64,000 nucleotides of DNA from contig CP114481.1 in the NCBI GenBank assembly GCA_027186245.1, positions 49,135,501-49,199,500 on the forward strand. The letters run 5' to 3'. Positions within the stretch are counted from its first letter, which is position 1. Every line of letters begins with the position of its first letter. Under the pieces are notes generated by a model. That model worked only from the letters and a program-made list of their open reading frames with translations, was not told the origin of the DNA and did no database searches. Origin of the DNA: Coriaria nepalensis (taxonomy: Eukaryota; Streptophyta; Magnoliopsida; Cucurbitales; Coriariaceae). The position numbers were made by a program, and so were the translations under genes. Shown piece by piece: positions 38,861 to 53,500 of this stretch.

Positions 38861-41800
38861 CATATTTCAAAGCAATTCGAACGAATTCTATTTTTGCACT
38901 ACAGACACAAGTTTTGTGCATAACTTGTAAATGGTCATTGCAAGGAAAGTGTGTATTCGTTTAACCATAAAATCATTTCAATGAGTCATTCCAAGTCAAT
39001 ATCATATTTCAAAGCAATTCGAACGAATTCTATTTTTGCACTACAAAAACATGTTTTGTGCATAACTTGCAAATGATCATTCAAAGGAAAGTGTGCATTC
39101 ATTTAACCTTAAATTCATTTCAATCAGTCATTTCAAGTAAATATCATATTTCAAAGCAATTCGAACGAATTCTATTTTTGTACTACAAACACAACTTTTG
39201 TGCATAACTTGCAAATGATCATTGGAAGGAAAGTGCGCATTCGTTTGACCTTAAAATCATTTCAATGAGTCATTTCAAGTCAATATCATATTTCAAAGCA
39301 ATTCGAACGAATTCTGTTTTTGCACTACAAACACAACTTCTGTGTGTAATTTGCAAATAATCATAGCAAGGAAAGTGTGCATTCGTTTAACCTTAAAATC
39401 ATTTCAATGAGTCATTTCAGGTTAATAACATATTTCAAAGCAATTCGAACGAATTCTGTTTTTGCACTACAGACACAAGTTTTGTGCATAACTTGTAAAT
39501 GATCATTGCAAGGAAAGTGTGTATTCGTTTAACCATAAAATCATTTCAATGAGTCATTTCAAGTCAATATCATATTTCAAAGCAATTCGAACGAATTCTA
39601 TTTTTGCACTACAAAAACATGTTTTGTGCATAACTTGCAAATGATCATTCCAAGGAAAGTGTGCATTCATTTAACCTTAAAATCATTTCAATCAGTCATT
39701 TCAAGTAAATATCATATTTCAAAGAAATTCGAACGAATTTTATTTTTGCACTACAAACACAACTTTTGTGAGTAATTTGCCAATAATCATAGCAAGGAAA
39801 GTGTGCATTCGTTTAACCTTAAAATCATTTCGATGAGTCATTTCAAGTCAATATCATATTTCAAAGCAATTCGAACGAATTCTGTTTTTGCACTACAAAC
39901 ACAACTTTTGTGAGTAATTTGCAAATAATCATAGCAAGCAAAGTGTGCATTCGTTTAACCTTAAAATCATTTCAATGAGTCATTTCAAGTCAATATCATA
40001 TTTCAAAGCAATTCGAACGAATTCTGTTTTTGCACTACAAACACAACTTTTGTGAGTAATTTGCAAATAATCATAGCAAGGAAAGTGTGCATTCGTTTAA
40101 CCTTAAAATCATTTCAATGAGTCATTTCAGGTTAATAACATATTTCAAAGCAATTCGAACGAATTCTATTTTTGCACTACAGACACAAGTTTTGTCCATA
40201 ACTTGTAAATGATCATTGCAAGGAAAGTGTGTATTCGTTTAACCATAAAATCATTTCAATGAGTCATTTCAAGTCAATATCATATTTCAAAGCAATTCGA
40301 ACGAATTCTGTTTTTGCACTACAAACACAACTTTTGTGAGTAATTTGCAAATAATCATAGCAAGGAAAGTGTGCATTCGTTTAACCTTAAAATCATTTCA
40401 ATGAGTCATTTCAGGTTAATAACATATTTCAAAGCAATTCGAACGAATTCTATTTTTGCACTACAGACACAAGTTTTGTGCATAACTCGTAAATGATCAT
40501 TGCAAGGAAAGTGTGTATTCGTTTAACCATAAAATCATTTCAATGAGTCATTTCAAGTCAATATCATATTTCAAAGCAATTCGAACGAATTCTATTTTTG
40601 CACTACAAAAACATGTTTTGTGCATAACTTGCAAATGATCATTCCAAGGAAAGTGTGCATTCATTTAACCTTAAAGTCATTTCAATCAGTCGTTTCAAGT
40701 AAATATCATATTTCAAAGCAATTCGAACGAATTCTATTTTTGCACAACGAACACAACTTTTGTGCATAACTTGCAAATGATCATTGCAAGGAAAGTGCGC
40801 ATTCGTTTGACCTTAAAATAATTTCAATGAGTCATTTCAAGTCAATATCATATTTCAAAGCAATTCGAACGAATTCTATTTTTGCACTACAAAAACATGT
40901 TTTGTGCATAACTTGCAAATGATCATTCCAAGGAAAGTGTGCATTCATTTAACCTTAAAATCATTTCAATCAGTCATTTCAAGTAAATATCAAATTTCAA
41001 AGCAATTCGAACGAATTCTATTTTTGCACAACAAACACAACTTTTGTGCATAACTTGCAAATGATCATTGCAAGGAAAGTGCGCATTCGTTTGACCTTAA
41101 AATCATTTCAATGAGTCATTTCAAGTCAATATCATATTTCAAAGCAATTCGAACGAATTCTGTTTTTGCACTACAAACACAACTTTTGTGAGTAATTTGC
41201 AAATAATCATAGCAAGGAAAGTGTGCATTCGTTTAACCTTAAAATCATTTCAATGAGTCATTTCAGGTTAATAACATATTTCAAAGCAATTCGAACGAAG
41301 TCTATTTTTGCACTACAACCACAAGTTTTGTGCATAACTTCCACATGTTCATTGCAAGGAAAGTGTGCATTCGTTTAACCTTAAAATTATTTCAATCAGT
41401 CATTTTAAGTCAATAACTAATTTCAAAGGAATTCAAACGAAGTCTATTTTTGCACTACAAACACAACTTTTGTGCATAACTTGTAAATGATCATTGCAAG
41501 GAAAGTGTGTATTCGTTTAACCATAAAATCATTTCAATGAGTCATTCCAAGTAAATATCATATTTCAAAGCAATTCGAACGAATTCTGTTTTTGCCCTAC
41601 AAAAACATGTTTTGTGCATAACTTGCAAATGATCATTCAAAGGAAAGTGTGCATTCATTTAACCTTAAAGTCATTTCAATCAGTCATTTCAAGTAAATAT
41701 CATATTTCAAAGCAATTCGAACGAATTCTATTTTTGCACTACAAACACAACTTTTGTGCATAACTTGCAAATGATCATTGCAAGGAAAGTGCACATTCGT

Positions 41801-44800
41801 TTGACCTTAAAATAATTTCAATGAGTCATTTCAAGTCAATATCATATTTCAAAGCAATTCGAACGAATTCTGTTTTTGCACTACAAACACAACTTTTGTG
41901 AGTAATTTGCAAATAATCATAGCAAGGAAAGTGTGCATTCGTTTAACCTTAAAATCATTTCAATGAGTCATTTCAGGTTAATAACATATTTCAAAGCAAT
42001 TCGAACGAATTCTATTTTTGCACTACAGACACAAGTTTTGTGCATAACTTGTAAATGGTCATTGCAAGGAAAGTGTGTATTCGTTTAACCATAAAATCAT
42101 TTCAATGAGTCATTCCAAGTCAATATCATATTTCAAAACAATTCGAACGAATTCTGTTTTTGCACTACAAACACAACTTTTGTGAGTAATTTGCAAATAA
42201 TCATAGCAAGGAAAGTGTGCATTCGTTTAACCTTAAAATCATTTCAATGAGTCATTTCAGGTTAATAACATATTTCAAAGCAATTCGAACGAAGTCTATT
42301 TTTGCACTACAACCACAAGTTTTGTGCATAACTTCCACATGTTCATTGCAAGGAAAGTGTGCATTCGTTTAACCTTAAAATTATTTCAATCAGTCATTTT
42401 AAGTCAATAACTTATTTCAAAGGAATTCAAACGAAGTCTATTTTTGCACTACAAACACAACTTTTGTGCATAACTTGTAAATGATCATTGCAAGGAAAGT
42501 GTGTATTCGTTTAACCATAAAATCATTTCAATGAGTCATTCCAAGTAAATATCATATTTCAAAGCAATTCGAACGAATTCTGTTTTTGCCCTACAAAAAC
42601 ATGTTTTGTGCATAACTTGCAAATGATCATTCAAAGGAAAGTGTGCATTCATTTAACCTTAAAGTCATTTCAATCAGTCGTTTCAAGTAAATATCATATT
42701 TCAAAGCAATTCGAACGAATTCTGTTTTTGCACAACGAACACAACTTTTGTGCATAACTTGCAAATGATCATTGCAAGGAAAGTGCGCATTCGTTTGACC
42801 TTAAAATAATTTCAATGAGTCATTTCAAGTCAATATCATATTTCAAAGCAATTCGAACGAATTCTATTTTTGCACTACAAAAACATGTTTTGTGCATAAC
42901 TTGCAAATGATCATTCAAAGGAAAGTGTGCATTCATTTAACCTTAAAGTCATTTCAATCAGTCATTTCAAGTAAATATCATATTTCAAAGCAATTCGAAC
43001 GAATTCTATTTTTGCACTACAAACACAACTTTTGTGCATAACTTGCAAATGATCATTGCAAGGAAAGTGCGCATTCGTTTGACCTTAAAATCATTTCAAT
43101 GAGTCATTTCAAGTCAATATCATATTTCAAAGCAATTCGAACGAATTCTGTTTTTGCACTACAAACACAACTTTTGTGAGTAATTTGCAAATAATCATAG
43201 CAAGGAAAGTGTGCATTCGTTTAACCTTAAAATCATTTCAATGAGTCATTTCAGGTTAATAACAGATTTCAAAGCAATTCGAACGAATTCTGTTTTTGCA
43301 CTACAGACACAAGTTTTGTGCATAACTTGTAAATGATCATTGCAAGGAAAGTGTGTATTCGTTTAACCATAAAATCATTTCAATGAGTCATTTCAAGTCA
43401 ATATCATATTTCAGAGCAATTCGAACGAATTCTATTTTTGCACTACAAAAACATGTTTTGTGCATAACTTGCAAATGATCATTCCAAGGAAAGTGTGCAT
43501 TCATTTAACCTTAAAATCATTTCAATCAGTCATTTCAAGTAAATATCATATTTCAAAGAAATTCGAACGATTTCTATTTTTGCACTACAAACACAACTTT
43601 TGTGAGTAATTTGCCAATAATCATAGCAAGGAAAGTGTGCATTCGTTTAACCTTAAAATCATTTCGATGAGTCATTTCAAGTCAATATCATATTTCAAAG
43701 CAATTCGAACGAATTCTGTTTTTGCACTACAAACACAACTTTTGTGAGTAATTTGCAAATAATCATAGCAAGCAAAGTGTGCATTCGTTTAACCTTAAAA
43801 TCATTTCAATGAGTCATTTCAAGTCAATATCATATTTCAAAGCAATTCGAACGAATTCTGTTTTTGCACTACAAACACAACTTTTGTGAGTAATTTGCAA
43901 ATAATCATAGCAAGGAAAGTGTGCATTCGTTTAACCTTAAAATCATTTCAATGAGTCATTTCAGGTTAATAACATATTTCAAAGCAATTCGAACGAATTC
44001 TATTTTTGCACTACAGACACAAGTTTTGTGCATAACTTGTAAATGATCATTGCAAGGAAAGTGTGTATTCGTTTAACCATAAAATCATTTCAATGAGTCA
44101 TTCCAAGTCAATATCATATTTCAAAGCAATTCGAACGAATTCTATTTTTGCACTACAAAAACATGTTTTGTGTATAACTTGCAAATGATCATTCCAAGGA
44201 AAGTGTGCATTCATTTAACCTTAAAGTCATTTCAATCAGTCATTTCAAGTAAATATCATATTTCAAAGCAATTCGAACGAATTCTATTTTTGCACTACAA
44301 ACACAACTTTTGTGAATAACTTGCAAATGATCATTGCACGGAAAGTGCGCATTCGTTTGACCTTAAAATCATTTCAATGAGTCATTTCAAGTCAATATCA
44401 TATTTCAAAGTAATTCGAACGAATTCTGTTTTTGCACTACAAACACAACTTTTGTGAGTAATTTGCCAATAATCATAGCAAGGAAAGTGTGCATTCGTTT
44501 AACCTTAAAATCATTTCGATGAGTCATTTCAAGTCAATATCATATTTCAAAGCAATTCGAACGAATTCTGTTTTTGCACTACAAACACAACTTTTGTGAG
44601 TAATTTGCAAATAATCATAGCAAGCAAAGTGTGCATTCGTTTAACCTTAAAATCATTTCAATGAGTCATTTCAAGTCAATATCATATTTCAAAGCAATTC
44701 GAACGAATTCTGTTTTTGCACTACAAACACAACTTTTGTGAGTAATTTGCAAATAATCATAGCAAGGAAAGTGTGCATTCGTTTAACCTTAAAATCATTT

Positions 44801-47800
44801 CAATGAGTCATTTCAGGTTAATAACATATTTCAAAGCAATTCGAACGAATTCTATTTTTGCACTACAGACACAAGTTTTGTGCATAACTTGTAAATGATC
44901 ATTGCAAGGAAAGTGTGTATTCGTTTAACCATAAAATCATTTCAATGAGTCATTCCAAGTCAATATCATATTTCGAAGCAATTCGAACGAATTCTATTTT
45001 TGCACTACAAAAACATGTTTTGTGCATAACTTGCAAATGATCATTCAAAGGAAAGTGTGCATTCATTTAACCTTAAAGTCATTTCAATCAGTCATTTCAA
45101 GTAAATATCATATTTCAAAGCAATTCGAACGAATTCTATTTTTGCACTACAAACACAACTTTTGTGCATAACTTGCAAATGATCATTGCAAGGAAAGTGC
45201 GCATTCGTTTGACCTTAAAATCATTTCAATGAGTCATTTCAAGTCAATATCATATTTCAAAGCAATTCGAACGAATTCTGTTTTTGCACTACAAACACAA
45301 CTTTTGTGAGTAATTTGCAAATAATCATAGCAAGGAAAGTGTGCATTCGTTTAACCTTAAAATCATTTCAATGAGTCATTTCAGGTTAATAACATATTTC
45401 AAAGCAATTCGAACGAATTCTATTTTTGCACTACAGACACAAGTTTTGTGCATAACTTGTAAATGGTCATTGCAAGGAAAGTGTGTATTCGTTTAACCAT
45501 AAAATCATTTCAATGAGTCATTCCAAGTCAATATCATATTTCAAAGCAATTCGAACGAATTCTATTTTTGCACTACAAAAACATGTTTTGTGCATAACTT
45601 GCAAATGATCATTCAAAGGAAAGTGTGCATTCATTTAACCTTAAATTCATTTCAATCAGTCATTTCAAGTAAATATCATATTTCAAAGCAATTCGAACGA
45701 ATTCTATTTTTGTACTACAAACACAACTTTTGTGCATAACTTGCAAATGATCATTGGAAGGAAAGTGCGCATTCGTTTGACCTTAAAATCATTTCAATGA
45801 GTCATTTCAAGTCAATATCATATTTCAAAGCAATTCGAACGAATTCTGTTTTTGCACTACAAACACAACTTCTGTGAGTAATTTGCAAATAATCATAGCA
45901 AGGAAAGTGTGCATTCGTTTAACCTTAAAATCATTTCAATGAGTCATTTCAGGTTAATAACATATTTCAAAGCAATTCGAACGAATTCTGTTTTTGCACT
46001 ACAGACACAAGTTTTGTGCATAACTTGTAAATGATCATTGCAAGGAAAGTGTGTATTCGTTTAACCATAAAATCATTTCAATGAGTCATTTCAAGTCAAT
46101 ATCATATTTCAAAGCAATTCGAACGAATTCTATTTTTGCACTACAAAAACATGTTTTGTGCATAACTTGCAAATGATCATTCCAAGGAAAGTGTGCATTC
46201 ATTTAACCTTAAAATCATTTCAATCAGTCATTTCAAGTAAATATCATATTTCAAAGAAATTCGAACGATTTCTATTTTTGCACTACAAACACAACTTTTG
46301 TGAGTAATTTGCCAATAATCATAGCAAGGAAAGTGTGCATTCGTTTAACCTTAAAATCATTTCGATGAGTCATTTCAAGTCAATATCATATTTCAAAGCA
46401 ATTCGAACGAATTCTGTTTTTGCACTACAAACACAACTTTTGTGAGTAATTTGCAAATAATCATAGCAAGCAAAGTGTGCATTCGTTTAACCTTAAAATC
46501 ATTTCAATGAGTCATTTCAAGTCAATATCATATTTCAAAGCAATTCGAACGAATTCTGTTTTTGCACTACAAACACAACTTTTGTGAGTAATTTGCAAAT
46601 AATCATAGCAAGGAAAGTGTGCATTCGTTTAACCTTAAAATCATTTCAATGAGTCATTTCAGGTTAATAACATATTTCAAAGCAATTCGAACGAATTCTA
46701 TTTTTGCACTACAGACACAAGTTTTGTCCATAACTTGTAAATGATCATTGCAAGGAAAGTGTGTATTCGTTTAACCATAAAATCATTTCAATGAGTCATT
46801 TCAAGTCAATATCATATTTCAAAGCAATTCGAACGAATTCTGTTTTTGCACTACAAACACAACTTTTGTGAGTAATTTGCAAATAATCATAGCAAGGAAA
46901 GTGTGCATTCGTTTAACCTTAAAATCATTTCAATGAGTCATTTCAGGTTAATAACATATTTCAAAGCAATTCGAACGAATTCTATTTTTGCACTACAGAC
47001 ACAAGTTTTGTGCATAACTCGTAAATGATCATTGCAAGGAAAGTGTGTATTCGTTTAACCATAAAATCATTTCAATGAGTCATTTCAAGTCAATATCATA
47101 TTTCAAAGCAATTCGAACGAATTCTATTTTTGCACTACAAAAACATGTTTTGTGCATAACTTGCAAATGATCATTCCAAGGAAAGTGTGCATTCATTTAA
47201 CCTTAAAGTCATTTCAATCAGTCGTTTCAAGTAAATATCATATTTCAAAGCAATTCGAACGAATTCTATTTTTGCACAACGAACACAACTTTTGTGCATA
47301 ACTTGCAAATGATCATTGCAAGGAAAGTGCGCATTCGTTTGACCTTAAAATAATTTCAATGAGTCATTTCAAGTCAATATCATATTTCAAAGCAATTCGA
47401 ACGAATTCTATTTTTGCACTACAAAAACATGTTTTGTGCATAACTTGCAAATGATCATTCCAAGGAAAGTGTGCATTCATTTAACCTTAAAATCATTTCA
47501 ATCAGTCATTTCAAGTAAATATCAAATTTCAAAGCAATTCGAACGAATTCTATTTTTGCACAACAAACACAACTTTTGTGCATAACTTGCAAATGATCAT
47601 TGCAAGGAAAGTGCGCATTCGTTTGACCTTAAAATCATTTCAATGAGTCATTTCAAGTCAATATCATATTTCAAAGCAATTCGAACGAATTCTGTTTTTG
47701 CACTACAAACACAACTTTTGTGAGTAATTTGCAAATAATCATAGCAAGGAAAGTGTGCATTCGTTTAACCTTAAAATCATTTCAATGAGTCATTTCAGGT

Positions 47801-50562
47801 TAATAACATATTTCAAAGCAATTCGAACGAAGTCTATTTTTGCACTACAACCACAAGTTTTGTGCATAACTTCCACATGTTCATTGCAAGGAAAGTGTGC
47901 ATTCGTTTAACCTTAAAATTATTTCAATCAGTCATTTTAAGTCAATAACTAATTTCAAAGGAATTCAAACGAAGTCTATTTTTGCACTACAAACACAACT
48001 TTTGTGCATAACTTGTAAATGATCATTGCAAGGAAAGTGTGTATTCGTTTAACCATAAAATCATTTCAATGAGTCATTCCAAGTAAATATCATATTTCAA
48101 AGCAATTCGAACGAATTCTGTTTTTGCCCTACAAAAACATGTTTTGTGCATAACTTGCAAATGATCATTCAAAGGAAAGTGTGCATTCATTTAACCTTAA
48201 AGTCATTTCAATCAGTCATTTCAAGTAAATATCATATTTCAAAGCAATTCGAACGAATTCTATTTTTGCACTACAAACGCAACTTTTGTGCATAACTTGC
48301 AAATGATCATTGCAAGGAAAGTGCACATTCGTTTGACCTTAAAATAATTTCAATGAGTCATTTCAAGTCAATATCATATTTCAAAGCAATTCGAACGAAT
48401 TCTGTTTTTGCACTACAAACACAACTTTTGTGAGTAATTTGCAAATAATCATAGCAAGGAAAGTGTGCATTCGTTTAACCTTAAAATCATTTCAATGAGT
48501 CATTTCAGGTTAATAACATATTTCAAAGCAATTCGAACGAATTCTATTTTTGCACTACAGACACAAGTTTTGTGCATAACTTGTAAATGGTCATTGCAAG
48601 GAAAGTGTGTATTCGTTTAACCATAAAATCATTTCAATGAGTCATTCCAAGTCAATATCATATTTCAAAACAATTCGAACGAATTCTGTTTTTGCACTAC
48701 AAACACAACTTTTGTGAGTAATTTGCAAATAATCATAGCAAGGAAAGTGTGCATTCGTTTAACCTTAAAATCATTTCAATGAGTCATTTCAGGTTAATAA
48801 CATATTTCAAAGCAATTCGAACGAAGTCTATTTTTGCACTACAACCACAAGTTTTGTGCATAACTTCCACATGTTCATTGCAAGGAAAGTGTGCATTCGT
48901 TTAACCTTAAAATTATTTCAATCAGTCATTTTAAGTCAATAACTTATTTCAAAGGAATTCAAACGAAGTCTATTTTTGCACTACAAACACAACTTTTGTG
49001 CATAACTTGTAAATGATCATTGCAAGGAAAGTGTGTATTCGTTTAACCATAAAATCATTTCAATGAGTCATTCCAAGTAAATATCATATTTCAAAGCAAT
49101 TCGAACGAATTCTGTTTTTGCCCTACAAAAACATGTTTTGTGCATAACTTGCAAATGATCATTCAAAGGAAAGTGTGCATTCATTTAACCTTAAAGTCAT
49201 TTCAATCAGTCGTTTCAAGTAAATATCATATTTCAAAGCAATTCGAACGAATTCTGTTTTTGCACAACGAACACAACTTTTGTGCATAACTTGCAAATGA
49301 TCATTGCAAGGAAAGTGCGCATTCGTTTGACCTTAAAATAATTTCAATGAGTCATTTCAAGTCAATATCATATTTCAAAGCAATTCGAACGAATTCTATT
49401 TTTGCACTACAAAAACATGTTTTGTGCATAACTTGCAAATGATCATTCAAAGGAAAGTGTGCATTCATTTAACCTTAAAGTCATTTCAATCAGTCATTTC
49501 AAGTAAATATCATATTTCAAAGCAATTCGAACGAATTCTATTTTTGCACTACAAACACAACTTTTGTGCATAACTTGCAAATGATCATTGCAAGGAAAGT
49601 GCGCATTCGTTTGACCTTAAAATCATTTCAATGAGTCATTTCAAGTCAATATCATATTTCAAAGCAATTCGAACGAATTCTGTTTTTGCACTACAAACAC
49701 AACTTTTGTGAGTAATTTGCAAATAATCATAGCAAGGAAAGTGTGCATTCGTTTAACCTTAAAATCATTTCAATGAGTCATTTCAGGTTAATAACAGATT
49801 TCAAAGCAATTCGAACGAATTCTGTTTTTGCACTACAGACACAAGTTTTGTGCATAACTTGTAAATGATCATTGCAAGGAAAGTGTGTATTCGTTTAACC
49901 ATAAAATCATTTCAATGAGTCATTTCAAGTCAATATCATATTTCAGAGCAATTCGAACGAATTCTATTTTTGCACTACAAAAACATGTTTTGTGCATAAC
50001 TTGCAAATGATCATTCCAAGGAAAGTGTGCATTCATTTAACCTTAAAATCATTTCAATCAGTCATTTCAAGTAAATATCATATTTCAAAGAAATTCGAAC
50101 GATTTCTATTTTTGCACTACAAACACAACTTTTGTGAGTAATTTGCCAATAATCATAGCAAGGAAAGTGTGCATTCGTTTAACCTTAAAATCATTTCGAT
50201 GAGTCATTTCAAGTCAATATCATATTTCAAAGCAATTCGAACGAATTCTGTTTTTGCACTACAAACACAACTTTTGTGAGTAATTTGCAAATAATCATAG
50301 CAAGCAAAGTGTGCATTCGTTTAACCTTAAAATCATTTCAATGAGTCATTTCAAGTCAATATCATATTTCAAAGCAATTCGAACGAATTCTGTTTTTGCA
50401 CTACAAACACAACTTTTGTGAGTAATTTGCAAATAATCATAGCAAGGAAAGTGTGCATTCGTTTAACCTTAAAATCATTTCAATGAGTCATTTCAGGTTA
50501 ATAACATATTTCAAAGCAATTCGAACGAATTCTATTTTTGCACTACAGACACAAGTTTTGTC
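36331..50562. repeat. 46-unit higher-order repeat (6,532 bp), two copies
   Basis: Bases 36331 to about 44030 match the sequence 6,532 bp (46 x 142) downstream. Paired markers are cagatttc (36731/43263 and 43263/49795), gccaataatc (37933/44465) and cataactcgt or its counterpart (40481/47013). The overlap means two full copies plus a partial third. The 46-unit period equals the 27-unit period plus 19 units (2,698 bp). The extra 19 units lie between gccaataatc near 43612 and gccaataatc near 46311, which is where later copies make a direct join. This stretch also contains the second copy of the 8,662-bp repeat (37354-40460). Confidence 0.88.
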
Positions 50563-53500
50563 CATAACTTGTAAATGATCATTGCAAGGAAAGTGTGTAT
50601 TCGTTTAACCATAAAATCATTTCAATGAGTCATTTCAAGTCAATATCATATTTCAAAGCAATTCGAACGAATTCTGTTTTTGCACTACAAACACAACTTT
50701 TGTGAGTAATTTGCAAATAATCATAGCAACGAAAGTGAGCATTCGTTTAACCTTAAAATCATTTCAATGAGTCATTTCAGGTTAAAAACATATTTCAAAG
50801 CAATTCGAACGAATTCTATTTTTGCACTACAGACACAAGTTTTGTGCATAACTTGTAAATGATCATTGCAAGGAAAGTGTGTATTCGTTTAACCATAAAA
50901 TCATTTGAATGAGTCATTTCAAGTCAATATCATATTTCAAAGCAATTCGAATGAATTCTATTTTTGCACTACAAAAACATGTTTTGTGCATAACTTGCAA
51001 ATGATCATTCCAAGGAAAGTGTGCATTCATTTAACCTTAAAGTCATTTCAATCAGTCGTTTCAAGTAAATATCATATTTCAAAGCAATTCGAACGAATTC
51101 TATTTTTGCACAACGAACACAACTTTTGTGCATAACTTGCAAATGATCATTGCAAGGAAAGTGCGCATTCGTTTGACCTTAAAATAATTTCAATGAGTCA
51201 TTTCAAGTCAATATCATATTTCAAAGCAATTCGAACGAATTCTATTTTTGCACTACAAAAACATGTTTTGTGCATAACTTGCAAATGATCATTCCAAGGA
51301 AAGTGTGCATTCATTTAACCTTAAAATCATTTCAATCAGTCATTTCAAGTAAATATCAAATTTCAAAGCAATTCGAACGAATTCTATTTTTGCACAACAA
51401 ACACAACTTTTGTGCATAACTTGCAAATGATCATTGCAAGGAAAGTGCGCATTCGTTTGACCTTAAAATCATTTCAATGAGTCATTTCAAGTCAATATCA
51501 TATTTCAAAGCAATTCGAACGAATTCTGTTTTTGCACTACAAACACAACTTTTGTGAGTAATTTGCAAATAATCATAGCAAGGAAAGTGTGCATTCGTTT
51601 AACCTTAAAATCATTTCAATGAGTCATTTCAGGTTAATAACATATTTCGAAGCAATTCGAACGAAGTCTATTTTTGCACTACAACCACAAGTTTTGTGCA
51701 TAACTTCCACATGTTCATTGCAAGGAAAGTGTGCATTCGTTTAACCTTAAAATTATTTCAATCAGTCATTTTAAGTCAATAACTAATTTCAAAGGAATTC
51801 AAACGAAGTCTATTTTTGCACTACAAACACAACTTTTGTGCATAACTTGTAAATGATCATTGCAAGGAAAGTGTGTATTCGTTTAACCATAAAATCATTT
51901 CAATGAGTCATTCCAAGTAAATATCATATTTCAAAGCAATTCGAACGAATTCTGTTTTTGCCCTACAAAAACATGTTTTGTGCATAACTTGCAAATGATC
52001 ATTCAAAGGAAAGTGTGCATTCATTTAACCTTAAAGTCATTTCAATCAGTCATTTCAAGTAAATATCATATTTCAAAGCAATTCGAACGAATTCTATTTT
52101 TGCACTACAAACACAACTTTTGTGCATAACTTGCAAATGATCATTGCAAGGAAAGTGCACATTCGTTTGACCTTAAAATAATTTCAATGAGTCATTTCAA
52201 GTCAATATCATATTTCAAAGCAATTCGAACGAATTCTGTTTTTGCACTACAAACACAACTTTTGTGAGTAATTTGCAAATAATCATAGCAAGGAAAGTGT
52301 GCATTCGTTTAACCTTAAAATCATTTCAATGAGTCATTTCAGGTTAATAACATATTTCAAAGCAATTCGAACGAATTCTATTTTTGCACTACAGACACAA
52401 GTTTTGTGCATAACTTGTAAATGGTCATTGCAAGGAAAGTGTGTATTCGTTTAACCATAAAATCATTTCAATGAGTCATTCCAAGTCAATATCATATTTC
52501 AAAACAATTCGAACGAATTCTGTTTTTGCACTACAAACACAACTTTTGTGAGTAATTTGCAAATAATCATAGCAAGGAAAGTGTGCATTCGTTTAACCTT
52601 AAAATCATTTCAATGAGTCATTTCAGGTTAATAACATATTTCAAAGCAATTCGAACGAAGTCTATTTTTGCACTACAACCACAAGTTTTGTGCATAACTT
52701 CCACATGTTCATTGCAAGGAAAGTGTGCATTCGTTTAACCTTAAAATTATTTCAATCAGTCATTTTAAGTCAATAACTTATTTCAAAGGAATTCAAACGA
52801 AGTCTATTTTTGCACTACAAACACAACTTTTGTGCATAACTTGTAAATGATCATTGCAAGGAAAGTGTGTATTCGTTTAACCATAAAATCATTTCAATGA
52901 GTCATTCCAAGTAAATATCATATTTCAAAGCAATTCGAACGAATTCTGTTTTTGCCCTACAAAAACATGTTTTGTGCATAACTTGCAAATGATCATTCAA
53001 AGGAAAGTGTGCATTCATTTAACCTTAAAGTCATTTCAATCAGTCGTTTCAAGTAAATATCATATTTCAAAGCAATTCGAACGAATTCTGTTTTTGCACA
53101 ACGAACACAACTTTTGTGCATAACTTGCAAATGATCATTGCAAGGAAAGTGCGCATTCGTTTGACCTTAAAATAATTTCAATGAGTCATTTCAAGTCAAT
53201 ATCATATTTCAAAGCAATTCGAACGAATTCTATTTTTGCACTACAAAAACATGTTTTGTGCATAACTTGCAAATGATCATTCAAAGGAAAGTGTGCATTC
53301 ATTTAACCTTAAAGTCATTTCAATCAGTCATTTCAAGTAAATATCATATTTCAAAGCAATTCGAACGAATTCTATTTTTGCACTACAAACACAACTTTTG
53401 TGCATAACTTGCAAATGATCATTGCAAGGAAAGTGCGCATTCGTTTGACCTTAAAATCATTTCAATGAGTCATTTCAAGTCAATATCATATTTCAAAGCA

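Noticed and set aside
50905..51135. 76-codon ORF, identical to the one at 54739-54969, as a conserved gene pair
   Set aside because: The two lie exactly 3,834 bp apart and are identical because the whole 27-unit block is duplicated. A chance substitution (gaatgag) supplies the start codon, and the rest is unit sequence.
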